Assembly (NCBI RefSeq): GCF_023148685.1
Contig: NZ_JAHXNL010000002.1
Location: 62,001 to 126,000 of the forward strand
DNA length: 64,000 nt
Origin: Georgenia sp. EYE_87
GTDB taxonomy: Bacteria; Actinomycetota; Actinomycetes; Actinomycetales; Actinomycetaceae
Reading direction: 5' to 3'
Shown here in pieces: positions 44,015-56,749 of this stretch. The stretch's first letter is position 1; each line of letters opens with the position of its first letter. The notes below the pieces were generated by a model, which was not told where the DNA came from, did no database searches, and worked only from the letters and a program-made list of their open reading frames with translations. A program made the position numbers and the translations under genes.

Positions 44015-45070
44015 TCACCAGCGGTTGACGACGTCCTCGGCGAAGCCGACGAGGCCGTCGACGCTCCGGCGGGCGCCGCCGTCGTCCACCACCCAGCCGG
44101 ACCACGTCCCGAAGGACTGGTGGGTCTGGGAGGAGATCACGCCCAGGCGCATGCTCGACACCCGCTCGTGGAACGGCTGGAGCCGGACCTGGACCCGCGG
44201 CCCGGTGACGAACCACGGGGCCGTCCGGTCGCTGACGTCGTACGCCCACGAGAGGTCCTCGCCGAGGTAGTGCACGCGGCCGTCGAGGGTGAGCGCGTTC
44301 TCCGTCGCCCCGGTGCCGTCGGTCCACTTGCCGCCGAGCTGGAGACCCGTCACGACGCCGTCGACGACGCCGGAGCCCGTGCCCCAGTTCCACGTCACGT
44401 GGTAGGGCCAGCGCCCGCGCCCGAAGTCCTGCACCGCCCAGGATGGGGCGTCGGCCTCGACCGTGATCTCGACGTCGTCGACCCAGAGCGTGCCGGAGAC
44501 CGGCAGGGCGACGTCCTTGACCGTGTACTGGAACTGGCGCTCGTTCCAGGGGACCACGACGGCGAGGCACTCGTGCTCGGGCGGGGCGTCGACGGTGAGG
44601 TCGAACCGCACCCGCGGGGTGACGCCCCGGAGCCGGGCGCCGGGGCGCCCGCCGTCCCCGGCCACCGGGTCGAGGGCGACGGCGATCCGGCCCGCCCGGG
44701 CGCGGACCGGGCCGCCCCCGCAGGTGCTCGGCATGCGCACGTCACGCCCCAGCGGGGCGGTGGCCCAGCAGTCGACCTCCTCGCCGGTGGCGCGGTCGAG
44801 CACCCACACCTGGTGCACGCCCGCGTAGTTGAGGGACGAGACGTTCACGCTGACGAGGTGGCTGGGCGTGATGACGCACCAGTACTCCCAGCGTTTGGTG
44901 CGGCTCCACATCGTCGCCCGCCCCAGCGGGTCCCCGAGCATGCCGCGCTGGTCCGCCCGCACCCGCAGGTTGGCCCGGTGCAGGGGCCGCCGCGACCAGC
45001 CCACGGCCGCGGGGTTGAGCGCCCCGGACGGCAGGCACAGGTCGACCGGCGCGGTGATCTCGGGCAGCAC
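44015..45070 (-). CDS. DUF2804 family protein
   Basis: The 351-residue protein matches the DUF2804 layout (PSGALNPAAVGWSRRPLHRA start, RTKRWEYWCVITP, VQDFGRGRWPYHVTWNWGTG, TDGTGATENAL). DUF2804 proteins resemble lipocalin-like/CrtC-like (hydroxyneurosporene synthase) folds, but the function is unknown. GTG 45070 is chosen because TACGTT ends 6 nt before it on the minus strand. It lies upstream of a TreT-like glycosyltransferase (70-nt gap), so the two may be one operon. Confidence 0.85.
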   Translation of the reverse strand: MLPEITAPVDLCLPSGALNPAAVGWSRRPLHRANLRVRADQRGMLGDPLGRATMWSRTKRWEYWCVITPSHLVSVNVSSLNYAGVHQVWVLDRATGEEVDCWATAPLGRDVRMPSTCGGGPVRARAGRIAVALDPVAGDGGRPGARLRGVTPRVRFDLTVDAPPEHECLAVVVPWNERQFQYTVKDVALPVSGTLWVDDVEITVEADAPSWAVQDFGRGRWPYHVTWNWGTGSGVVDGVVTGLQLGGKWTDGTGATENALTLDGRVHYLGEDLSWAYDVSDRTAPWFVTGPRVQVRLQPFHERVSSMRLGVISSQTHQSFGTWSGWVVDDGGARRSVDGLVGFAEDVVNRW

Positions 45071-45076
45071 CTGCCC

Positions 45077-45082
45077 AACGTA
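45077..45082 (-). promoter_or_regulatory. Leaderless-type -10 (TACGTT) of the DUF2804 gene
   Basis: On the minus strand TACGTT ends 6 nt before GTG 45070. No ribosome binding site is seen. Confidence 0.6.
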
Positions 45083-45379
45083 ACCCGGGACCAGGTGCGG
45101 GTCGGGGGGATACGTTGGTCACATTTCGATGCCGGGCGGGATCGTTGCTGTCGGCGCCGGAGGGCGGCGAGCCCGTGCGCCGAACCCGGCCCGTGCACCG
45201 GGTCGCCGCTGCCGAGCAAGCGGTCCTGTGCCCAGCAATATGGTTCAAACACGGTTGCCCGGCACGGTTGCTCTTGCTCGGACCGACCAGCGAGGGTGCG
45301 CTCCCGCGTCCGGCCGGAAACCCACCGGTGCGGAGTGTTCCCCGTCTGGACGCCGGAGGGGCCGTGCGCGCGACGTAGG

Positions 45380-45385
45380 TAGCCT
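45380..45385 (+). promoter_or_regulatory. Probable -10 (TAGCCT) of purL
   Basis: The same hexamer as at purA. GGAGGAG at 45417 lies just upstream of ATG 45425, so this transcript has a leader of about 33 nt. Confidence 0.5.
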
Positions 45386-45424
45386 GTGCGGGCAGGAAGT
45401 GGGACGAGAAATCGCGGAGGAGAC

Positions 45425-49097
<3,673 letters not shown>

Positions 49098-49101
49098 CGC
49101 C

Positions 49102-49272
49102 TCAGGCCTCGGGGTTCTCCTCGGGCTCGAACGTGTTCGGCTCACCGGCGCCGAGCCCGACGCCGGTCTCCGGGTTCGGGGCGCCACCCTCCTCGGTCCG
49201 CTGACCGCTGCTTCCGGGCTCCTCAGGCTCGTCGGTCATGCCCAGCGCCTCGTCCGGGTTCGGGGTGCTCAT
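49102..49272 (-). CDS. Small acidic hypothetical protein
   Basis: A 56-residue, strongly acidic, Gly/Pro-rich peptide (MSTPNPDEALGMTDEPEEPG start). No known domain, signal or membrane segment. ATG 49272 has GGAGGG about 9 nt upstream, and codon usage looks like neighbouring genes. It is convergent with gdhA (4-nt gap). Short acidic proteins of this style are widely conserved in actinobacteria, but I cannot assign a role. Being short, it may be spurious. Confidence 0.55.
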   Translation of the reverse strand: MSTPNPDEALGMTDEPEEPGSSGQRTEEGGAPNPETGVGLGAGEPNTFEPEENPEA

Positions 49273-49497
49273 GCTGATCAGCCCTCCAGGTGGGGTTCGG
49301 ACGTGATGAGTGTGTGCGCGGCCGGCGGGTGCGGCAACCGCACGTGGCACGGACGGTGCCTTGCCCTCTCCGGCCGCCCCGGCCGGGTCGGGCGGCGGCA
49401 CGCGCACAAGTCCCCCGGGGGCGGGTGCGGGTGGCGGGCGCTAGAGTCCCGGACGGACCGGGACAAGAACGTCCCGGCCGAATTCAAGGGGGAATTC

Positions 49498-51006
49498 ATG
49501 CGCCTTTCCTTACCGTCCCGCGCGGGCGTGACGCTGGCGGCCTCGGCCGCCCTGCTCGCCTCCACCGTGGCCCTCGCCCAGGCGGCCCCGGCCGCTGAGG
49601 AGCCGACGTCGACCTACGTCCCGATCGACGTGTCCGACGGTCGCCTCATGAGCTACGCCGTCAACCTCAGGACCGCCAACCCGGGCCAGACGCGCCTGGT
49701 CGAGCGGGCGGTCGAGGAGGCCGGTGGCGTGGTCGTGCAGTCCTGGCCGCAGATCGGCGTGGTCATCGCTCACTCGACCAGCGCGAGCTTCCTGGCCGAG
49801 CTGCCCGCCGGCCCCGGCTCCCCGATCGAGTCGGCCGGCCCGACCCGCACCGCCGAGGTGTCCGAGGGCACCCCGGGGGTCGAGCGGGAGACGGTGCCCG
49901 GCGACCGCGGCGCCGCTCCGTACAAACGCCAACCGCGGGTGCACGGCCTCGACGCCGGGGACGTCACCAGCGCCGAGGGCGCGACCGAGGTGCGCGAGGG
50001 CAATCTGTGGAACCTCGACATGATCGACGCCTACGCGGCGCACGAGATCAGCGAGGGCAGCGACGGCGTGCTGGTCGGCGTGCTCGACTCCGGCATCGAC
50101 GCCGCCCACCCGGACCTGGCCGCGACGGTCGACGCGTCGACGTCGGTCGGCTGCACCGCCGCGGGGCAGCCGGACACCTCCCCGGAGGCGTGGGGCGTGA
50201 CGACCAGCGGGCACGGGACGCACGTGGCCGGGACGATCGCGGCGGCGCGCAACGGCGCCGGTGTCGTCGGGGTGGCGCCCAACGTGCGGATGGCCTCCGT
50301 CAAGGTGGTCAACGACGACGGGTACATCTACCCCGAGTACGCCATCTGCGGCTTCGTCTGGGCGGCCGACCGGGGCATGGACGTGACCAACAACAGCTAC
50401 TACATCGACCCGTTCGAGTTCTGGTGCGGCGACCAGCCGCTGCAGGCACCGGCGATGGAGGCCGTCCGCCGTGCGGTGGACTACGCCACTGGGCGTGGTG
50501 TGGTCCACGCGGCCGCCGCCGGCAACTCGGCGTACGACCTGGCGAACAAGACCACCAACGCCTCCAGCCCCAACGACGGCATCGCGATCGACCGCCAGAT
50601 CAACGGCACGTGCAAGGACATGCCCACCGAGCTCGACGGCGTGGTGACGGTCTCGGCCCTCGGCCGGGACGGCAGCAAGGCCGGGTTCTCGAACTTCGGC
50701 ACCGGTGTCATCGACGTGTCGGCACCGGGCGCCGGTATCACCTCCACCTTCCCGGGCGCCCGCTACGCGACCGCCAGCGGCACCTCGATGGCGTCCCCGC
50801 ACGTGGCCGGGGTGCTCGCGCTGCTGAAGTCGACGCACCCGGGTGCGACCCCGGCGGAGCTCATCGCCCTGCTCGAGGCGCAGGCCGACGACACCGCCTG
50901 CCCGGCAGGCGTGGCGCTGTGCGTCGGGACCGCGGAGGACAACGGTTTCTACGGCGAGGGCATCGTCAACGCCCTCGACGCGGTCACCTCCGGCATCAGG
51001 GAGTGA
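49498..51006 (+). CDS. Secreted subtilisin-family (S8) serine protease
   Basis: The 502-residue pre-pro-enzyme has a signal peptide (VTLAASAALLASTVALAQAA, cleaved near AQA-AP) and a propeptide of about 150 residues. The catalytic domain shows Asp in LVGVLDSGIDAAHP (near residue 198), His in SGHGTHVAGTIAA (near 240), Asn in HAAAAGNSAYD, and Ser in TASGTSMASPHVAGVLAL (near 425). Paired cysteines suggest disulfides. ATG 49498 has AAGGGGGAA about 5 nt upstream. A hairpin terminator follows 53 nt after the stop. Substrate unknown. Secreted to the exterior. Confidence 0.93.
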   Translation: MRLSLPSRAGVTLAASAALLASTVALAQAAPAAEEPTSTYVPIDVSDGRLMSYAVNLRTANPGQTRLVERAVEEAGGVVVQSWPQIGVVIAHSTSASFLAELPAGPGSPIESAGPTRTAEVSEGTPGVERETVPGDRGAAPYKRQPRVHGLDAGDVTSAEGATEVREGNLWNLDMIDAYAAHEISEGSDGVLVGVLDSGIDAAHPDLAATVDASTSVGCTAAGQPDTSPEAWGVTTSGHGTHVAGTIAAARNGAGVVGVAPNVRMASVKVVNDDGYIYPEYAICGFVWAADRGMDVTNNSYYIDPFEFWCGDQPLQAPAMEAVRRAVDYATGRGVVHAAAAGNSAYDLANKTTNASSPNDGIAIDRQINGTCKDMPTELDGVVTVSALGRDGSKAGFSNFGTGVIDVSAPGAGITSTFPGARYATASGTSMASPHVAGVLALLKSTHPGATPAELIALLEAQADDTACPAGVALCVGTAEDNGFYGEGIVNALDAVTSGIRE

Positions 51007-51059
51007 CCGAGGGGCAGCTGCACGAACCGCCCGGACCGCACGGGGCGGGCGGATGAGGG

Positions 51060-51085
51060 GGCGGCGCGGGGAGACCCGCGCCGCC
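51060..51085 (+). terminator. Terminator hairpin of the subtilase gene
   Basis: GGCGGCGCGGG (51060-51070) and 51075-51085 pair perfectly over 11 bp with a 4-nt GAGA loop, then CTCTCG. Confidence 0.8.
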
Positions 51086-51109
51086 CTCTCGCGTGCTCGC
51101 ACGCGCCGA

Positions 51110-51250
51110 TCCTCGCCGGCGCCCAGTCAGGCGTCCGTCCTCGCCCGCCGTCGGTCCGTCGCGCCCGCTGTCGGCCCTGATCGCCCGCAGCCGGCCCTCC
51201 TCGCCCGCCGCCGGCCCTCCTCGCCCGGCGTCGGCTATCCCGCCCGACGA
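51110..51250. repeat. Degenerate CCTCGCCCGCCGTCGGCCC-type repeats
   Basis: About six imperfect copies of 20-24 bp fill most of the 294-nt gap between the subtilase and cutC genes. No gene is evident. Confidence 0.55.
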
Positions 51251-51287
51251 CCGGGCGCGCCGGTGCGCGCGGCGGCGCCGCGTGAGC

Positions 51288-51293
51288 GACGAT
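51288..51293 (+). promoter_or_regulatory. Leaderless-type -10 (GACGAT) of cutC
   Basis: GACGAT ends 7 nt before ATG 51301. An in-frame ATG at 51292 overlaps it, so 51301 is preferred. Confidence 0.45.
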
Positions 51294-51300
51294 GGCCACG

Positions 51301-52098
51301 ATGAGACTCGAGATCACGGTGCAGGACGTCGACGGCGTGCGCGCCGCGCAGGCCGGGGGAGCGGACCGCGCCGAGCTGTGCCAGGCGCTCGCGCTCGGCG
51401 GGCTGACCCCCAGCTCCGGCACGGCGCAGCTGGCGGCACTGGTCGGCCCGGAGGTCCACGTCCTGATCAGACCCCGCGAGGGTGGGTTCGCGTACACGGC
51501 CACCGAGGTCTCGGTCATGGTGCGCGACGTCGAGGCGCTCCTCGACGCCGGGGCCGCCGGCGTCGTCGTCGGCGCCCTGACGGCGGACGGCGACGCGCTG
51601 GACCGGCACGCGATGAAGGCCCTCGTCCGCGCCGCGGAGGGGCACCCGGTGACGGTGCACCGGTGCGTCGACGTCCTGCTCGGGGTCTACCGGCGCGACC
51701 CCGCCGCGCTGGTCGACGAGCTCGCCGGGCTCGGTGTGAGCCGCATGCTCACCTCCGGCGGGGCGCCGCGCGCGCTCGAGGGCCTCCCCGTGCTCGCGGC
51801 GCTCGCCGAGGCGGCCGAGGGCACGATCGAGATCACCGCCGGGGGCGGCGTCCGGCCCGAGCACGTCCCGGCCCTCGCCGGGGGCGGCGTCGGCGCGATC
51901 CACCTGTCGGCGCGGGCCCTCGCCACGGATGCCGGGCCCGCGGGCCCCGGCGGCGGACCGGACGGCTACGCGACCACGGACCCGCACCTGGTGGCGGCCG
52001 CGCGCTCCGCCGTCGACGCCCTCGGTCAGCCGCAGGCGCGCCCCGCCGGCAGTGCGGACGAGACACGCGGGTCCGGTGCAGGACGGCGGCCGTCCTAG
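51301..52098 (+). CDS. cutC: Copper homeostasis protein CutC-like
   Basis: The 265-residue TIM-barrel-like protein starts MRLEITVQDVDGVRAAQAGG and has VHVLIRPREGGFAYT (with Arg and Arg/Glu), VVGALTADG, VTVHRCVDV, SRMLTSGGA and IEITAGGGVRPEHV, the CutC family pattern. CutC was linked to copper tolerance, but the mechanism is uncertain. The C-terminal 40 residues are low-complexity. Start 51301 is chosen from the adjacent -10-like hexamer. The downstream thiamine-binding-type gene has its own leaderless promoter. Confidence 0.85.
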   Translation: MRLEITVQDVDGVRAAQAGGADRAELCQALALGGLTPSSGTAQLAALVGPEVHVLIRPREGGFAYTATEVSVMVRDVEALLDAGAAGVVVGALTADGDALDRHAMKALVRAAEGHPVTVHRCVDVLLGVYRRDPAALVDELAGLGVSRMLTSGGAPRALEGLPVLAALAEAAEGTIEITAGGGVRPEHVPALAGGGVGAIHLSARALATDAGPAGPGGGPDGYATTDPHLVAAARSAVDALGQPQARPAGSADETRGSGAGRRPS

Positions 52099-52101
52099 GC
52101 T
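52096..52101 (+). promoter_or_regulatory. Leaderless-type -10 (TAGGCT) of the MTH1187-like gene
   Basis: TAGGCT ends 6 nt before ATG 52108, overlapping the end of cutC. Confidence 0.6.
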
Positions 52102-52107
52102 GGGCAC

Positions 52108-52407
52108 ATGCTCTTCGCCTTCTCCGTCGCCCCCACGACCGCCGACACCCCCGACGGCTCGGTGAGCGCCGCCGTCGCGGAGGCGGTGCGGATCGTGCGC
52201 GAGTCGGGGCTGCCGAACGAGACCACGGCCATGTTCACCACGCTCGAGGGCGAGTGGGACGAGTGCATGGACGTCATCAGGCGCGCCACCGAGGCCGTCG
52301 CGGCCACGAGCCCGCGGGTGAGCCTTGTGATCAAGGCCGACATCAGGCCCGGCTACACCGGCCAGCTCACCGAGAAGGTCAGGCGGGTGGAGGACCGGCT
52401 GCGCTGA
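52108..52407 (+). CDS. Thiamine-binding protein of the MTH1187/YkoF-type family
   Basis: The 99-residue protein has LFAFSVAPTTADTPDGSVSA and TTAMFTTLEGEWDECMDVIR, the MTH1187/DUF77 pattern. The family folds as a ferredoxin-like domain and some members bind thiamine. It overlaps the convergent MFS gene by 29 nt at its 3' end. Function in this organism is inferred. Leaderless promoter directly upstream. Confidence 0.85.
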   Translation: MLFAFSVAPTTADTPDGSVSAAVAEAVRIVRESGLPNETTAMFTTLEGEWDECMDVIRRATEAVAATSPRVSLVIKADIRPGYTGQLTEKVRRVEDRLR

Positions 52408-53851
52408 CGGGACCGTGACGCCGGCGCAGCGCGTCGAGGAGCGCCACGACGAACGCCACGGCCAGCAGCCCGAGGGTCACGCGCAGCCCCACGCTGAGCG
52501 CCGGCCCGTACCCGCCCGCGAGGCCGCCGCGGCTGCGCCCCAGGGTCGCGAAGAAGACCGAGGCGATGACGGCGACCCCGACCGCAGCGCCGATGCGCTG
52601 CGTCGTCTGCAGGACCCCGCCCGCGGTGCCGCCCTGGGCCACCGGGACCTCGGCGAGCGTGAGCGTCTGGTTGGGGGAGATCACGACGCCGTTGCCCAGC
52701 CCCGCGAGAGCCAGCCAGCCTGCCATCGCCACCGCGGCGCCGTTGCCCTCCGTGGAGCCGACCGTCACGTCGACCCCCACGATCCCGGCCGCCATCACGC
52801 CGATGCCGGCCACCACCGTCCAGCGGCCGAACCGCTGCACCAGGTAGCCGCTGCGCGCCGCCGAGACCGCCCCCACCAGGGCGAACGGGGTCTGCACGAC
52901 GCCGGCCAGCAGGGGAGTGAGCCCCAGCCCGGTCTGCAGGTAGAGCGTGCCGACCAGGAAGATGCCGGTGAACCCGGCGAAGTAGGCCGTGCCGACGACG
53001 GCGCCGAGGCTGAACGACGGGGTGCGCACGAGCGACGACGGGACCACCGGGGACCGACCTGCGCGCTCGGTCCACCGCTCCCACAGCACCAGGAGCCCCA
53101 CGATCGCGAGCCCGACGAGGACGAGCCACCACGGGCTGGCGTCCGGTCCCTCGGCGGCGACGATGAACGGCAGCATCACGCAGACCACGCTCGCGGCGAT
53201 GAGGACGAGCCCGACGACGTCGACACCCATCCCGCCCGACCGCTGCCGCTCCGCCCGGGGCAGGTAGCGCAGCGCCAGCGGGACGAGCACGGCGCCGATG
53301 GGGACGTTGACCAGGAAGACCGACCGCCAACCCTCCGCCTCGCCGAAGAGTGCGATCAGCGTCCCGCCGAGCAGCGGGCCGGTGGCGGTGGAGATGCCGA
53401 TGGCCGCGCCGTAGAAGCCGAAAGCCCGGCCCCGTTCGTGCCCCTGGAAGAGGTGCTGGATGAGGCCGATCACCTGGGGGTTGAGGACGCCGGCGCTGAG
53501 TCCCTGCAGCAGGCGCATGACCGCCAGCATCTCGGCCGAGGTCGCGAGGCCGCACGCGGCGGAGAAGGCGACGAAGCCCAACAGCCCCGCGACGAAGGCG
53601 CCCCGACGGCCCAGCACGTCCCCGAGCCTCCCGGCTGGGATGAGCGCCAGCCCGAACGCGAGCGTGTAGCCCGCCACGATCCACTGCAGCTCGCTCGGGC
53701 CGGCGCCGAGGGAGGCCTCGATCGACGGCAGCGCGACGTTGACGATCGAGACGTCCAGCAGCGTCATGAACCCCGCGCCGAGGCAGACGGCGAAGGCGCG
53801 CCACCGGGCTCGGTCGGCGTCGGGCCCGGACGTGCCCGGTCGCGAGGTCAC
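52379..53851 (-). CDS. MFS transporter, DHA2 (EmrB/QacA) family
   Basis: The 490-residue protein has about 14 membrane segments. The first two flank FMTLLDVSIVNVALPSIEAS (DHA2 motif with Asp), then WIVAGYTLAFGLALIPAGRL, GDVLGRRGAF (motif A) and FGFYGAAIGISTATGPLLGG (motif C). It should be a proton-coupled drug or metabolite exporter. Start GTG 53851 is inferred from homology. It overlaps the MTH1187-like gene at the 3' end and is divergent from the secreted nucleotidase. No adjacent regulator, so the substrate is unknown. Confidence 0.92.
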   Translation of the reverse strand: MTSRPGTSGPDADRARWRAFAVCLGAGFMTLLDVSIVNVALPSIEASLGAGPSELQWIVAGYTLAFGLALIPAGRLGDVLGRRGAFVAGLLGFVAFSAACGLATSAEMLAVMRLLQGLSAGVLNPQVIGLIQHLFQGHERGRAFGFYGAAIGISTATGPLLGGTLIALFGEAEGWRSVFLVNVPIGAVLVPLALRYLPRAERQRSGGMGVDVVGLVLIAASVVCVMLPFIVAAEGPDASPWWLVLVGLAIVGLLVLWERWTERAGRSPVVPSSLVRTPSFSLGAVVGTAYFAGFTGIFLVGTLYLQTGLGLTPLLAGVVQTPFALVGAVSAARSGYLVQRFGRWTVVAGIGVMAAGIVGVDVTVGSTEGNGAAVAMAGWLALAGLGNGVVISPNQTLTLAEVPVAQGGTAGGVLQTTQRIGAAVGVAVIASVFFATLGRSRGGLAGGYGPALSVGLRVTLGLLAVAFVVALLDALRRRHGPVSAAGPPPA

Positions 53852-54001
53852 CGGGACAGGTGTAGCAGCCGTCGATCGGGGCGGGAAGTTTGTGGCGCTT
53901 TGCCGGGGAATCGGACGTCATTTGCGGGCGTCGTCCGTGAACGTCCCGTGAACAGAGTCATTTGACGTCCGAAACCACGGAGTTCGCGGACTTCGGTGCA
54001 C

Positions 54002-54007
54002 TATGGT
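54002..54007 (+). promoter_or_regulatory. Probable -10 (TATGGT) of the secreted nucleotidase gene
   Basis: TATGGT lies 41 nt before ATG 54049. A TTGACG at 53963 is too far for a matched -35. Confidence 0.4.
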
Positions 54008-54048
54008 CTGGGTCACACAATCCATCTCTCACGTTCGGGGTCCACAAC

Positions 54049-56712
54049 ATGACTCGTACGAGTGCGCCTTCGCGCGCGCGTGGTTTGACCCGGCCGGCAG
54101 CGACCGTAGGTGTCGCATCGCTCGCCGTTCTCGGCATCACCGCCGTCCCCGCCGCCGCTGACGTCGACCCGGACAGCGGCAACGTCATCGTCGACGTCCT
54201 GGCGTTCAACGACTTCCACGGCCGGATCGAGGCGAACCAGCAGTCCGCAGGTGCGGCAGTGCTCGCCGGGGCCGTCGACCAGCTCCGTGGGGAGAACGAG
54301 GACACCGTCCTGGTCTCCGCGGGCGACAACATCGGGGCCTCCACGTTCACGTCGTTCGTCCAGGACGACGAGCCCACCCTCGAGGCGCTCAACGGAATGG
54401 GCCTGTTCGCCTCCGCCGTCGGCAACCATGAGTTCGACCAGGGCGCGGACGACCTCACCGGGCGCGTGAGCGACCTGGCGGACTTCCCCTACCTGGTCGC
54501 CAACGTCGAGGGTGACCTGCCGAACATCGACGAGTACGCGATCTACACCGCTCAGGAAGGCACGGAGGAGGAGGTGACGATCGGCTTCGTCGGCGTCGTC
54601 ACCCCCGAGGTGCCGTCCCTCGTCACGCCCGCGGGCATCGAGGGCCTCACGTTCGGCAGCATGCTGGAGAACGCCAACCGGGTTGCCCGGCAGCTCTCGG
54701 ACGGCGACGAGACCAACGGCGAGGCCGACGTCGTCGTCGTCCTCGCCCACGACGGCGCCGCGACCGCCGACCTCTCGGCCGCCACCGGATCCACTGACTT
54801 CGGTGCGCTCGTCAACGGCGCGAGCGACGACATCGACGCGATCGTCTCCGGGCACACGCACGTGCTGTACGACCACGACGTGGACGGCATGGCCGTCACG
54901 CAGGCGAGCCAGTACGGCGAGTACCTCACCAAGCTCTCCCTCACCGTGGACCCCGAGAGCGGCGACGTGGCTTCGACCGAGGTCGCGCAGCTCGACCTCG
55001 TGGACTCCGTCCGGAACGCCGACGGAACGACCACCTACACGCCCAACTACGACGCCGACCCGGACATCGAGGCTCTCGTCCAGAAGGCCAAGGAGGTGGC
55101 CGAGGTCGAGGGCGCCGTCGAGCTCGGGACGATCGAGGCCGACCTCAACCGGGCGCAGCAGGCGAACGGTGACGAGAACCGCGGCGGCGAGTCCACGCTC
55201 GGCAACTTCGTGGCCGACGTGCACCTCTGGGCCACCCAGGAGCTCGGCGCGGAGATCGCCTTCATGAACCCCGGCGGTCTCCGGAAGGACCTCACCTACG
55301 GCGACGACGGCGTCGTCACCTACAAGGAGGCCGCGGAGGTGCAGCCCTTCGCGAACACCCTGGTCACGAAGGATCTCACCGGCGAGCAGATCTACCAGGT
55401 GCTCGAGGAGCAGTGGCAGCCCGCCGGCGCCTCCCGGCCGTTCCTCAAGCTCGGCGTCTCGGCGGGCTTCGAGTACCTCTACGACCCCACGGCCCCGGCC
55501 GGTGAGCGGATCCTCGGCGCGACGCTGAACGACGAGCCGATCGTCTGGGACGCCACCTACAAGGTGGTCATGAACTCGTTCCTGGCGTCCGGCGGCGACA
55601 ACTTCACCACCTTCGCCGAGGGTACGAACTCGGCCGACTCCGGCCGCGTGGACCTGCAGGCCACCGTCGACTACTTCGCCGCCCAGGAGGGAACCCCGGT
55701 GACGCCGGACCTCGCGCAGCGGGCGGTCGGCATCACCGTCAGTGGCGACGTGGTACCCGGCGCGAGGGTCACCTTCGGCCTGTCCTCCCTCGACTTCAGC
55801 ACCACCGAGGAGGACGCGACCGAGGTCCAGCTCTTCATGGGTGACCAGCTGCTCGGCACGGCGCCGATCGACGGGACCGTCGTGGACACCACCGACGAGG
55901 TGGGTCGCGCGACCATCCAGGCGACGATCCCGTCGGCCCCGGGCGTGTACGAGCTCGCGGTCGTCACCGACGTCGGCACGGATGTCGCCTTCCCCATCGA
56001 GCTCGAGGGAGGTACCGGTGACCCCGGCCAGCAGTTCGGGTTCTTCCTGAACGACTCGTGGACGACGAAGGCGAACCACACGTTCATGTACGGCCGGTTC
56101 TCCGACGAGGTCCTGATCGGTGACTGGGACGGCGACGGGACGGACTCGATCACCGTGCGCCGCGGGAACGTGTTCTACGTGTCCAACGAACCGCGTGGCG
56201 GCGAGGCCGAGCACGTGTTCGTCTACGGGCGTCCCGGGGACACGGTGCTGGTCGGTGACTGGGACGGCGACGGCGTCGACACCCTGGCGGTGCGTCGCGG
56301 CGCGGCGTACCACGTCAAGAACGACCTGGCGGGCGGTCCTGCGGACAAGGTCGTGGTCTACGGCCGCGCCGGGGACCAGGTCGTGGTCGGTGACTGGGAC
56401 GCTGACGGTGCGGACACCTTCGCGGTGCGCCGCGGTGCGGAGTACTTCGTGAAGAACTCCATCGCCGCCGGCAACGCCGACCAGGTGGTCGTCTACGGCA
56501 AGCCCGGCGACGTGACCCTGGCGGGTGACTGGGACGGCGACGGGGACGACACGTTCGCGGTGCGGCGTGGTGCGACGTACTACGTCAAGAACACCATCGC
56601 ACCCGGAAATGCCGACATCGTGCTCGTCTACGGACGTGCGAACGACGAGGTCTACGTCGGCGACTGGAACGGTGACGGCACCGACACCCTCGGGGTCCGC
56701 CGCCTGCCCTGA
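54049..56712 (+). CDS. Secreted UshA-type 5'-nucleotidase/phosphoesterase with C-terminal aspartate-rich repeats
   Basis: The 887-residue protein has a signal peptide (TVGVASLAVLGITAVPAAAD). A calcineurin-like domain follows with VLAFNDFHGRIEA, VSAGDNIGAS, VGNHEFDQG and IVSGHTHVLY (about 33-315). The 5'-nucleotidase C-terminal domain (about 360-560; GNFVADVH, MNPGGLRKDL, FLASGGDNFTTF) comes next, then a beta domain. Five copies of a roughly 45-residue repeat (about 667-887; YGRAGDQVVVGDWDADGADT type) end it. These repeats resemble FG-GAP/VCBS-like calcium-binding blades. UshA enzymes release nucleosides and phosphate outside the cell. No LPXTG anchor is visible. Confidence 0.9.
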   Translation: MTRTSAPSRARGLTRPAATVGVASLAVLGITAVPAAADVDPDSGNVIVDVLAFNDFHGRIEANQQSAGAAVLAGAVDQLRGENEDTVLVSAGDNIGASTFTSFVQDDEPTLEALNGMGLFASAVGNHEFDQGADDLTGRVSDLADFPYLVANVEGDLPNIDEYAIYTAQEGTEEEVTIGFVGVVTPEVPSLVTPAGIEGLTFGSMLENANRVARQLSDGDETNGEADVVVVLAHDGAATADLSAATGSTDFGALVNGASDDIDAIVSGHTHVLYDHDVDGMAVTQASQYGEYLTKLSLTVDPESGDVASTEVAQLDLVDSVRNADGTTTYTPNYDADPDIEALVQKAKEVAEVEGAVELGTIEADLNRAQQANGDENRGGESTLGNFVADVHLWATQELGAEIAFMNPGGLRKDLTYGDDGVVTYKEAAEVQPFANTLVTKDLTGEQIYQVLEEQWQPAGASRPFLKLGVSAGFEYLYDPTAPAGERILGATLNDEPIVWDATYKVVMNSFLASGGDNFTTFAEGTNSADSGRVDLQATVDYFAAQEGTPVTPDLAQRAVGITVSGDVVPGARVTFGLSSLDFSTTEEDATEVQLFMGDQLLGTAPIDGTVVDTTDEVGRATIQATIPSAPGVYELAVVTDVGTDVAFPIELEGGTGDPGQQFGFFLNDSWTTKANHTFMYGRFSDEVLIGDWDGDGTDSITVRRGNVFYVSNEPRGGEAEHVFVYGRPGDTVLVGDWDGDGVDTLAVRRGAAYHVKNDLAGGPADKVVVYGRAGDQVVVGDWDADGADTFAVRRGAEYFVKNSIAAGNADQVVVYGKPGDVTLAGDWDGDGDDTFAVRRGATYYVKNTIAPGNADIVLVYGRANDEVYVGDWNGDGTDTLGVRRLP

Positions 56713-56722
56713 TCTACCGCAC

Positions 56723-56745
56723 GGGGTGACGAGATCCGTCACCCC
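56723..56745 (+). terminator. First terminator hairpin of the nucleotidase gene
   Basis: GGGGTGACG (56723-56731) and 56737-56745 are perfect 9-bp arms with a 5-nt loop, 11 nt after the stop, followed by TT. Confidence 0.75.
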
Positions 56746-56749
56746 TTCC

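Larger units (their letters stand above)
45071..45424. other. Divergent gap between DUF2804 and purL (354 nt), no gene seen
   Basis: Holds the leaderless promoter of DUF2804 and the purL promoter. A relatively AT-rich patch near 45230-45265 contains TATGGT (45239-45244), a possible extra -10, but no coding frame is convincing. Confidence 0.5.

Noticed and set aside
45115..45378. Small plus-strand open frames before purL
   Set aside because: No ribosome binding site, no recognisable domain, and composition typical of GC-rich non-coding frames.
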